In this document: positions 1 through 8,127 of the stretch, piece after piece
Numbering within the stretch: position 1 is the first letter of the stretch
Layout: every line of letters starts with the position of its first letter
Assembly: GCA_014885115.2 (NCBI GenBank)
Contig: WKLE02000217.1
Location: 1 to 13,596 of the forward strand
Length of the DNA: 13,596 nucleotides
Source: Asterionellopsis glacialis
Taxonomy: Eukaryota; Bacillariophyta; Plagiogrammaphyceae; Rhaphoneidales; Asterionellopsidaceae
Reading direction: 5' to 3'
Notes under the pieces: generated by a model
Told to the model about the DNA's origin: nothing
Databases searched by the model: none
What the model saw: the letters and a program-made list of their open reading frames with translations, nothing else
Made by a program: the position numbers and the translations under genes

Positions 1-33
1 TTCTGGTGTGTTTTTGTTGAAATGTGTACTTTT

Positions 34-100
34 CGTGGTTCAAGGTGGTACCGTGGTTCAAGGTAGTTTTTGACTAGTACCGGTACCACAGGTACCGGTA
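34..100. repeat. Direct repeat plus perfect GGTACC-based palindrome
   Basis: Seen directly: the 13-mer CGTGGTTCAAGGT occurs at 34-46 and again at 52-64. Just downstream TACCGGTACC (78-87) and GGTACCGGTA (91-100) form a perfect 10-bp inverted repeat around the 3-nt spacer ACA. The surrounding 1-305 holds no convincing gene: open frames there lack an ATG or are tiny. It is the upstream region of the kinase gene. No TATA element is obvious. Whether the palindrome is regulatory or debris of a repeat cannot be decided here. Confidence 0.7.
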
Positions 101-305
101 GGACCTGCTTTCATCTTTGTATTTTCAATGTTTTAGGCCTAGAGAGAAGGAGCTGGTACATCCGTTTCAACTCATGTTGGAAAGACGAACTTTGGTTTTA
201 CTCGTGGTTTGCGTGTCATAAACCGCTATCCAACATACAATACATTGTCAAAGAGTTTTGGCAAAACGAGTGTGGGTGTCTTTGGTGGGGTGATAATCTT
301 CTAAA

Positions 306-1751
306 ATGATAAATACTCAAAAAGCTCCTGATTATTTTATGGTTGCCGTGGAAGATGGGAAGATTGATTTGAAGCGTAACAAAGGTTTTGAGATTCCTTC
401 CGCCATTGCGGAAGCAGTATCACTTTCTGTCCAACTTGAAATAGGTGAACCTGTGCTTGAATATACTGGTAGTGAAGGAAACCACATTGCTCATGTTTTC
501 AAACATGAAATAGTCCTTGGTGAACGACTGGCTAGCGGTTCATTTGCGGATGTGTATGAAATCAAAACATTTGCTCTAGATCAATCTACTAGCGAGTGTT
601 CTAAAACATCTCCCAGAATACAAATCGCTCGAGATGCACTAGTTGCTTCTTCAAAAAATCTCACTAATGATCCCACCAAAAACATCTCTCGTGACCACTT
701 GTCGTCTGTAGATAACGATGAGGTATCTATCTATAACAGTTCTAAAGGAAAATTTGTTGTGAAGCATTTAAGGTATAAGCTCGTCAAAGATTTTGATCTG
801 TACAAGAGAGCAGCAATTGATCTCGCAAGGGAGGCTAAAATATTATCTTCGCTCAGGCATCCTAATGTTGTTGGCTTACGAGGTATTAGCGCCCATGGAG
901 TTTCTGGTTTTGCAACCACTTGTCATGATGGTTTCTTTTTAATACTCAATAGACTTAACGAAACGCTAGAAGATAAAATGAAGCAATGGCGAACGAATCA
1001 CAACCGCCTTCGATTGCTGAATATAGAATCAACAATTGAGCGGCTGGATGCTATGATCGATATAGCGAATGCCTTGGCCTACATACATCAGCATAAGGTG
1101 ATTCACAGAGACCTAAAGGTAAGTCATATTAGTCAAGTGGTAGTATGACTTGTTCTTTAAGTTGATGTTTTCCTGAGAAATGTGCCTAATTTCATTTGTT
1201 TGCCTTTTCCACAATAGCCTGAAAATTTTGCCATAAATGATGCGGGTCGTTTCCAAATCATCGATTTTGGTTTTGCCCGGAAGCTACCCGAGGAAGACAC
1301 AGGAAATCCGGCGAATGATAAGACATATAACCTCACGGGTTGCACTGGCTCCTTTAGATATATGGCACCCGAGGTGGCAGCTTACGAATTGTACAACGAG
1401 AAGGCAGACGTTTACAGCTCTTCTCTGATATTGTATGAAATTTTGACTTTGAAGAAAGTTTTTGAAGGATTTACGCCTATACAAATAGCATCGAAGGTGC
1501 ACTACAATCACAAACGACCTGGTTTTCCCGCTAGATTTCCACGTTCACTTGACGGTGTGCGACAAATAATAAAGGAAGCATGGTCACCGGATATGTCCAT
1601 TCGGCCTCCGATGGAGAGTATACATCAAATTTTGGTCAACCATTCTAATTCTCTACTTGTAGACAGCAACCGCAGCGGTCTTCATTTGAAATCTCTAACC
1701 CGGTTTAATTGTGGAAGAGGTGCCAAACCGACGAAAACCGCAGGTATATAG
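306..1751 (+). CDS. Protein kinase, divergent TKL-like type (two exons)
   Basis: Predicted to transfer phosphate from ATP to Ser/Thr residues; target unknown. Exons 306-1118 and 1218-1751 give 448 residues. Kinase landmarks run in order: glycine loop around 75-83, where only the middle glycine is kept (LASGSFADV); a long low-complexity insert about 90-148; the ATP lysine in VVK (K153); the helix-C glutamate E176; catalytic HRD at 267-269 with LKPEN completed across the intron; metal-binding DFG at 287-289; APE at 321-323; D335; and the subdomain XI arginine R400. All core catalytic residues are present, so activity is plausible. The first 70 residues precede the domain and are not recognised; no signal peptide or membrane segment is evident. 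The start is the first in-frame ATG. The overall pattern matches an expanded kinase type I know from diatoms; a decayed relative lies at 7222-7831. Confidence 0.9.
1119..1217 (+). other. Spliceosomal intron in kinase gene
   Basis: GTAAGT donor directly after the codon for K of HRDLK, and a pyrimidine-bearing tail ending CACAATAG before the codons for PEN. Removal of the 99 nt restores the invariant catalytic-loop motif in phase 0, and leaving it in gives a stop at 1146-1148. Confidence 0.93.
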
Positions 1752-2758
1752 AAAGCAGTGGCCAAAGGTATTAGGAGAGTCCCAACGGTTAGAGAGGAAT
1801 GATAGACTTAGCTTTCAAGCTATTCTTATCATGTATTATCATGTTTATATAAGGGCAATTTTTTTGCTAATGCCCTATTTTTACACCCTCCTGAACAGGA
1901 AGTATCATAAACCTCCTTCAATTTTTTGTGGAATTGTGCATATGTAAGTTTTATAAGAAGAACAAGATCACTTTTTAATATGATGCTTGTCTCTAATTTA
2001 ATCTTTTAAGATAATATAATAGCTTCCTGTGCAACATGCCCAACATAAATGTTTCCGTCCTGCATATTTAAATGAGACGGCCGGTTCCTGCCAAGATGCT
2101 AAAGACATCGCTTCATAAACGCGGATAATGAATGCACATTTTCTGGGGCGGGAACACTGGCTTGTTTCTCCTGTGCATTTTCTTAGCTTTTTAAGTTTGT
2201 CTTTTTGGTAGCATCTTCTATTTCTGTTCCAAAGTCCCCTCACTAACGTATGCAATTCGACCGGACACTTTGCCGGACAGATTCACCACATAACCTGATT
2301 TATGTACTTTGGTGATCCTACCAGGAACCAGTACGCCTTCGGGTCGGTCGGATAGTTCTTTTTGGAGGGAAAAAACGCGTCCGCCAGGCAGAAAACTGAC
2401 TCACACAGATCCTGGTCTTTAAAGCATCAGAATCAATGTCCGATCTATTCTATCTTCAATTACCTACAGTACTACATAAGCTTGTTTAATAATATTTATA
2501 CGTTACATGGTATCAGTTACGAAATAGCTGTGTGTACGACATATGCTGAACAGTCTAAATCCGGAGAAGAACCACCGAATACACATTATTCTGATGCAAG
2601 CAAAGCAACTACAGCACCGGTACCAAGTATGCGTTTGCCAGAGAAGAAAAAGAGGAGGGAACGATACATCATCTGCAACTAGCATTGCTTAGTTTTTTCA
2701 TCAATTCAACAAGTGAGAACATCGTTATCGTCTTGTTAAAGTGTTACATGCAAAAACG
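1752..2758. other. Intergenic region, about 1 kb, no supported gene
   Basis: Sits between the kinase stop and the WD40 start. It is AT-rich at 1800-2030 (likely kinase 3' UTR). The short open frames have no recognisable content, apart from a 60-codon minus-strand open stretch at 2221-2400 listed separately. The last part before 2759 serves as the WD40 gene's upstream region; no clear core promoter element was identified. Confidence 0.5.
2221..2400 (-). other. Open stretch resembling a small beta-barrel domain, possible remnant
   Basis: On the minus strand this frame is open for 60 codons between a TGA (forward 2401-2403) and a TAG (2218-2220), with no ATG. The reading includes VPGRITKVHKSGYVVNLSG followed by a KVSGRIAYVSEG segment. 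The spacing of glycines, valines and the GRI motif recalls S1/SH3-like RNA- or nucleic-acid-binding barrels, or the C-terminal barrel of some retroelement integrases. No start codon or flanking exon could be defined. It may be an orphan exon, a mobile-element remnant or chance. Confidence 0.25.
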
Positions 2759-4690
2759 ATGCCACGAACTCGTAGACAAATAATTGCTGCTGTGAAAGAA
2801 GAGGTCAGCGAAATCCACCATGTTGTCAAAGAAGAAGAACAAGACGGTGAATCTTCAGATGACGAGCATCACGAAGAAGAGGAAGAGGAAGGCAATGCCC
2901 ATGAATTTACATTTGATGGGAAAACTTATGATACCTACCAAGAGATGGTAAATGCCAAACGTCAAAGGAATGAAGATATTCTTCGTAGCACGGGACTTTT
3001 AGAAGCTTCGTCACAGTTTCGAGATAATATCAGCATCAACAATAAGAGGAAATCAGCCACGTCACGTGGGATCAAGTCAGAAACAAAACGAAAGAGGCCA
3101 GAGAATCTTCCAAGACGTAAATCTAACAGAATTGCAGGTGTCAAGTCAGAAGGATTTTATGTTGAAGAGGAACGAAGTGGTCGCTTCATGATAGGTGGAG
3201 CGGGCAAATCAGCAATCAAGGCAAGTAGTACTAGTGTGTCCTACGTAGAAGAGAATGTCGACGATGGCGGTGATGATAATATCTTCAATGGTAGGATAAA
3301 CGACGGTTCGGAACTTACAGTATCAGAAGCTGTCGAACTCACAGGCTCGAAGTGGGTAAAAGAAAATACAGTGACAACTGCAGAAAACTTCATGAGCAAG
3401 ACGCTACCAGCATTGGTGGATAAAATGGGCGAAAAAAAAACAGCCAAAACACGAAGCCCTACATCAGTGCGATCACCAACTGTCGCAAACACAGAAAATA
3501 AACAAGATCTGTTTGCTGATCAGCTGAAATCACTCAGTTTAGATGATCCTGCTTCCGTTGCAAAGGTCTGTCCAGACCGTATCTACGCTATTGAATGTCA
3601 CCCCTCTCCACATCATCTACTTGTAGCAGCTGGTGATAAACAAGGCCACTTAGGTCTATGGAATGTTGACCAATTTGGTAATAAGGAAAATGCTGAGTCA
3701 AGCGATTCAGATGGAGTCCACCTTTTAAAGCTGCACAGCGGTCCTATCACACATTTGGAATGGAATTCATCCGGTTCTCATCTTCTTTCAGCATCTTATG
3801 ACGGCTCCGTCCGATCCTTTGATATTGTAACTCAGAAATTCGAAGAAATTTTTGCAACGTACGATGATTCTCCTCAATTCAAACATAAAAGTGGAGCTGG
3901 GTTGGACGAAGGATATAAATATTGGACTCAATACGTGACGACTGACCACAGTAATTCGGGTGGGGATTCAAAATGTTTATTTGTAGCAACAAGTACGGGA
4001 AATGTGGCCCACCTGGACCTAAGGAAAAGGAAGTCATTGTCATATAATGTCAAAGTGAGTGATAAGAAAATCAACACCGTGAAGTAAGTGCGAATAATTG
4101 GTCTTATGTTGCTTTTTTAAATCCTTCGTGCCTTTGAATTAACGATTCTTCACCTTGTTCTTTGCAGCCTTCACCCTGATGGAAACATTCTTGCCGTCGC
4201 TGGTAATGAACCAATTGTAAAACTTTGGGATATCCGCAAGTTTGGGTCCAATATGGAATCTGAGCCAACGTCTTTTCAAAATATTGGCAGAAGTGTGAAC
4301 TCCGCATTTTTCTCTCCTAGCGGGTCGTCACTGCTTACGACTACGCAGCTTGATACTCTTGATCTTTTAGGCGATGCCCATCTCAAGTCTGGTCTTATTA
4401 AGAAACCTACGCATAGAATCCGGCACAACAACAAAACAGGAAGATGGCTGTCGACTTTCATGGCAAGATGGCACCCTGGCTTAGACAGTGGTGAAGAAAC
4501 ATTTGTTGTGGGGAGCATGCAACAACCCCGGACCATCGAAATATTCAGTGGCACATCAGGGAAGTTACTTCGAGGAATAAGGGGGGAAGCTCTGACAGCA
4601 GTAGCCAGCCGTTGCTGCTTTCATCCAAATACAAATGAGCTCATAGTTGTGGGAGGGAATTCTAGTGGGCGGGTGACAGTGGCAAGGTAG
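2759..4690 (+). CDS. WD40-repeat protein, WDR76/CMR1 (DNA damage-binding) family
   Basis: Family members are nuclear WD40 propeller proteins that associate with chromatin, histones and damaged or replicating DNA (yeast Cmr1, animal WDR76). Exons 2759-4083 and 4168-4690 encode 615 residues. The N-terminus is charged: an acidic run at about 25-45 and basic nuclear-localisation-like patches about 95-125, including the family-typical RRKSNRIA at 119-126. WD-like blades start near 271, 323, 405 and 435 (ending KLWDIRKFG). The C-terminus carries the hallmark RHNNKTGRW (527-535), FVVGSM and GGNSSGR (604-610), which separate this family from generic WD40 proteins. The frame is open 18 nt further upstream from a GTG, but the eukaryotic start is the ATG at 2759, giving MPRTRRQ. 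It converges with the nucleolin-like gene. Confidence 0.9.
4084..4167 (+). other. Spliceosomal intron in WDR76/CMR1-like gene
   Basis: GTAAGT donor at 4084 and a T-rich tail ending TTTGCAG at 4167, 84 nt. The intron splits an Asn codon (AA|C), so splicing yields INTVNLHPDG, the expected start of a WD blade. Read-through reaches a stop at once. Confidence 0.92.
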
Positions 4691-5102
4691 TAGACATAGT
4701 AATCCCATTGATGGTTTTCTTAGGAGCTACTCGTTCGGAGTCTCTTCTTGAAGATCCTCAACGTTGTCTCGTGTGAGGGAGTATGGAATAGATGATAAAA
4801 TAGAAAGTAGCATGCTGGTTCTTTGCTAAAGGTGACTTACTCTTGATACCATTTTAATTTTTGAGCAAAAAACAAAGTACACTGACTTAGTCTCTAGAGA
4901 GTCTATATTCAGCTAGTGGGCTGCGTATATATTGGTTCGAGATTGTGTGGCGAGATACCATGGCAAGGGAAACATTTTAAACCATTAGAGGAAAATCCAC
5001 GACAGGCTGCTAGCAAGAGGTGAAATGCTATGTAGGGTAGGTATAAACAACCGTATGATAATAATTATTCAAGTTATACAGATGAAATGAGGCAACCCGT
5101 GA
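4691..5102. other. Convergent 3' intergenic region
   Basis: A 412-nt spacer between two converging genes, presumably their 3' UTRs. A short GGTTCGAGA run near 4935 resembles a tRNA B box, but no tRNA fold can be built around it. Nothing else was recognised. Confidence 0.6.
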
Positions 5103-6674
5103 TTAATCGAACGTGATCTTATTTCCCTGGAATGCAGTGATAGAACCATGCTTCTTGGCACCAAATCCACCGCCACGTCCACCATCGCGACCACCGCCGC
5201 GTCCACCGCCTCGGCCGCCACCACGACCACCGCCGCGTCCACCGCCTCGGCCTCCTCCGCCGCCCATGTATCCTCTTCCACCCCGGCCTCCGCCGCCGCC
5301 ACGTCCGCCTCCGCCGCCAGCATTATTTCTACGATCATTAGCATAATCGACACGGACTGCGCGTCCCATGATGTCGGTTCCTGCCATTTTGACAGCTGCA
5401 TCGGTAGATTCTGTAGCACAGAACTCAATGTGACCGAATCCCTTGAAGTCGCCCGTTTCTCTATCGGTTGCAAATCGTACCTGATTAATCTCCCCACAAT
5501 CTCCAAAGGCCTGTCGGATGGCATCTTCATCAACGTCCCATGACAAATTTCCAATGAAAACTGTGAGGCATCCTTCTTCCTTTTGAGAGGGTTCTCTGGC
5601 AGCAAGGATAGGTTTAGGTGAAGAATACTTGATCGACAACCAGCGTCCGTTGAAGTCAGCACCATTCAGTTCCATTGCGGCAGCAGCATCCTCTGTAGAA
5701 GCAAAGTCAATGATGGCAGTACCTGAACTGCGGCCATCATCCTGCAAGGGAAGTTCGAGACTTGTTGGACCTTTTCCGCAACCCTGGAAGAATTCACGGA
5801 CTTCGTCTTCAGTTGCTCTCCATGGAAGACCACGGACATAAATTTTTGTGTTCTCGCCTTCAGCTGCAAACTTTTTACTTGGTTCATCAGCAGTATCGTC
5901 TGCCTTTCTTTTCTTGGAGGATTTTTCGGTGTCTTCCATTTCAGCATCGCCGGGTGCTTCAGATGATTTTGTGGAATCATCAGAGTCAGAGTCAGAGTCA
6001 CTGTCAGATGAAGAAGAGCTGTCTTCTTTCTTAGCTTCAACTTTCTTCTTTGCAGGCTCTTCATCATCAGAGGAATCGGAATCAGAAGAATCACTACTAC
6101 TGTCATCATTGCTTTCTTCTTTTTTGGCTACTTTCTTTGCATCTACCTTTTTCTCGGCTTCCTCATCGTCGGAGTCAGAGTCAGAGTCGGATGAATCCGA
6201 GTCAGATGAATCCTCCTTCTTGGCGACCTTCTTCGGTTCCTCTTTCTTCTTAGGTTCATCATCAGAGTCGGAATCGGAGTCAGAATCAGATGAATCAGAA
6301 TCAGAAGATTCTTCTTTCTTGGTTGCCTTGGTTTCGGCTTTAGTTGGCTTTTCGTCTTCACTTTCTGAATCCGAAGAATCAGAGTCTGATGATGAAGAAT
6401 CGGAAGACTCTGCCTCTGCTGCTTTCTTGGCTAACTCAGCTGCTTTACGAGCCGCCTCTTCAGCTTCTTTGGCTGCCTTTTCAGCGGCTGCCTTCTTGGC
6501 TGCCTTCTTTGCCTTCTTATCCTAGAGTACGACCCAAACAAGATAAGAAAAGAAAAAGAAACACATGTGGTAAGAAATTTCCCAAATGATACCAAAATGA
6601 AGTTATGATTTCTTCTCGTGGATGGTGATATCATAGACGCAAGTGCAGCTTACCTCTTTCGTCTTGCTTCCCAT
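5103..6674 (-). CDS. Nucleolin-like RNA-binding protein (acidic Ser/Asp modules, two RRMs, GAR tail)
   Basis: Nucleolin-type proteins act in the nucleolus in rRNA transcription, processing and ribosome assembly. On the minus strand a 21-nt exon (6654-6674, MGSKTKE) joins exon 5103-6521, giving 479 residues. Order of parts: a Lys/Ala-rich helix about 8-50; five Ser/Asp acidic tracts alternating with Lys-rich linkers, about 53-190, likely CK2-type phosphorylation sites; RRM1 about 232-308 (RNP2 IYVRGLPW, weak RNP1 SSGTAIIDF); RRM2 about 325-401 (RNP2 VFIGNLSW, good RNP1 KGFGHIEF); and a glycine/arginine-rich tail about 409-460, then a short end GNKITFD. The architecture matches yeast Nsr1 and plant nucleolin. 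The long open frames on the opposite strand are shadows of the low-complexity codons. The first exon is inferred from the splice sites and a good ATG; the rest is firm. Confidence 0.87.
5163..5318 (-). repeat. Tandem repeat encoding the glycine/arginine-rich tail
   Basis: On the plus strand the region reads as CC(A/G/T)-rich DNA. A 27-nt unit at 5188-5214 recurs perfectly at 5224-5250, 36 nt (12 codons) later, with looser copies around it. On the coding strand this gives GGRGGGRGGG-type repeats. Such arrays expand and contract by slippage, so copy number may vary between strains. Confidence 0.8.
6522..6653 (-). other. Spliceosomal intron after a 7-codon first exon
   Basis: On the minus strand GTAAGC follows the GAG codon of MGSKTKE, and the acceptor ends TACTCTAG before GATAAGAAG. 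The 132-nt intron is phase 0. Without splicing, the frame that carries the RRMs and acidic tracts is closed by the TAG at the acceptor and its first ATG lies much further in, after the acidic tracts. Confidence 0.82.
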
Positions 6675-7221
6675 GGTGATTGCTTCTTTTTCAAATGTCT
6701 GTATGCTCGCAAAAGAGACGTTGTCAAATGAGATCAAAAATGGTGTTCTGTGAAGTCTGAAAATTTGGAAACTGGGAAAAAATCAACAAGACTGTACGAT
6801 CATATCTTTCTCTGGTGCGATATGGATTGGTTGGCTTGGATAGCTCTCGCGCGGTTGCGCAATTACAAAAAATGGTACACTCTCTGTCTGCACGCCTGGT
6901 CGGTCAAGAAGGCGCAGACGGTTCGCCTGCTGCTCACCTGGTGTTCCGAACGCTGTTCGGGCTCGTCTAGAGAGGCCGGAGCGTTGGCCCAGTACAAAAT
7001 TAGTACCATTAAAAAACCAATTTGAACCACTAATTTTCAAACTGTTGCATTTGTTTATATTTGTTTTTTTCATTAAACCTCTTGTCGCATCACACCCTTT
7101 ATAATACAATCAATATACAGCATTACAGCAACTGTTAGGATATAATCTGCATCATGTGCAGAAATATCATATCAAGAACTACGATGTGAGACTATGGATG
7201 AGCATGCCAACCATCACCAAC
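6675..7221. other. Intergenic region between nucleolin-like gene and kinase remnant
   Basis: Upstream region of the nucleolin-like gene. A locally GC-rich patch (about 6840-6980) contains the hairpin CCGAAC-GCT-GTTCGG (6946-6960). It is followed by AT-rich DNA with a 9-bp inverted repeat AAAATTAGT (6996-7004) / ACTAATTTT (7029-7037). No gene is supported: open frames in both directions lack recognisable content. Confidence 0.5.
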
Positions 7222-7831
7222 ATAATCTACAGAGAAGGCAACTCCAGTGGATAAGTAAGATTACAAGAATGGATAACAAATGATTTCCAAAGAAACTCAT
7301 CTCATCTTGGACCACAAACTTCCAGCGGGCAAATCTAATGATGGCTTTATGATGGACGAAGCCTTTGAGATGTCAGGCAAGGCAGGAACCGTTCGTTACA
7401 TGGCTCCAGAAGTTGCTCTAGATAAGCCTTTCAATCTCAAGGCTGGCGTCTACAGCTTCTCTATAGTTCTCTTTGAAATACTAACTGGGAAAACATTTGG
7501 CAGTCAATATGATGAAGGAAGTGGCTCGTTTTCGTTAGCTGTACACCATTCTGGTTTGAGGCCACATATTGACTATGCTCACTTACCGTGTGAATTGCGA
7601 GAAGTTGTGAAAGACGGATGGGCCAACAAACATGTTGAACGACTGGATATAAAAGAGATTCATCAAGTTCTGAAAGAGCAGCATTTTCTAGCTTCTGCGG
7701 CAGCGGAGGGTCGCAACTATATGCGTACGTTTCGTTGGCTGAATTCTCGTCCTAGTTCTACTTCGCTTCTTGATGTCAATAGAAGGAGGAAAGACTATGA
7801 AATTCAAATCCTTCGAAGTATAAAAATCTAG
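7222..7831 (+). pseudogene. Decayed C-terminal half of a TKL-like protein kinase
   Basis: The firm part is an open frame from 7277 (first ATG 7280) to 7831, 183 residues. It carries GTVRYMAPEVAL, an activation-segment end with APE, then KAGVYSFSIVLFEILTG, closely parallel to the intact kinase at 306-1751 (GSFRYMAPEVA, KADVYSSSLILYEIL). The ATP-binding lobe is missing. Where DFG is expected the reading is DHK, and the structural aspartate of KADVYS is glycine. A TAA at 7274-7276 closes the frame just upstream. In another frame at 7222 the codons for IIYRE hint at a broken catalytic loop (IIYRDLKPEN). It is most likely an inactive duplicate. A transcribed pseudokinase fragment is possible but less likely, since no upstream exon could be joined. 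Confidence 0.75.
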
Positions 7832-8127
7832 CTGTGAAGACCTTTCCTAATCGGTGCTGCTTCGGCCTAATTGCCGCGAATTGATAATGTACATACATTT
7901 CAAAAATTATAGCCTGTTTCATTGAATACGTCAAATATGGACAACTTAATAACAAAACCAGATCCGTAGGAGCTAAACCGAAAGTACAGAGAAGCTTTCA
8001 TATGAATTGAATTGGGCAACAGACATTCGTAATATTTTCAAATTTGCAAAATCTAAAAAATTAATGTTGCACTCTTCTGTTTCCACAAATAGAAATGCTA
8101 CGTATGTTCTGTTTCCTATAGATGTTT

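Noticed and set aside
70..309. 79-codon plus-strand frame just before the kinase
   Set aside because: It begins from TTG, contains no ATG, overlaps the kinase start and shows no family resemblance.
1998..2255. 85-codon minus-strand frame in the 1-kb spacer
   Set aside because: No motif or compositional sign of coding, and it overlaps in another frame the more protein-like stretch at 2221-2400.
4905..4950. Possible tRNA (AGCTAGTGGG ... GGTTCGAGA resembling A and B boxes)
   Set aside because: The gap between the boxes is too short for an anticodon arm, and no acceptor stem pairs.
5113..5346. Plus-strand Pro/Arg-rich frame opposite the GAR tail
   Set aside because: A low-complexity shadow of Gly/Arg codons; no start context and no domain.
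5848..6525. Long plus-strand open frame rich in Ser and Glu
   Set aside because: It is the mirror of the Ser/Asp codons of the nucleolin-like gene; TCN/GAN triplets read as Ser/Glu on both strands. The minus-strand frame continues into two good RRMs, so it is the real one.
6996..7037. 9-bp inverted repeat AAAATTAGT / ACTAATTTT
   Set aside because: Short and AT-rich with a 24-nt loop; easily expected by chance, so not raised as a finding.
6783..7109. 108-codon minus-strand frame upstream of the nucleolin-like gene
   Set aside because: It runs through GC-rich spacer and a repeat-like AT region with no recognisable motif. It is probably chance in the promoter region.
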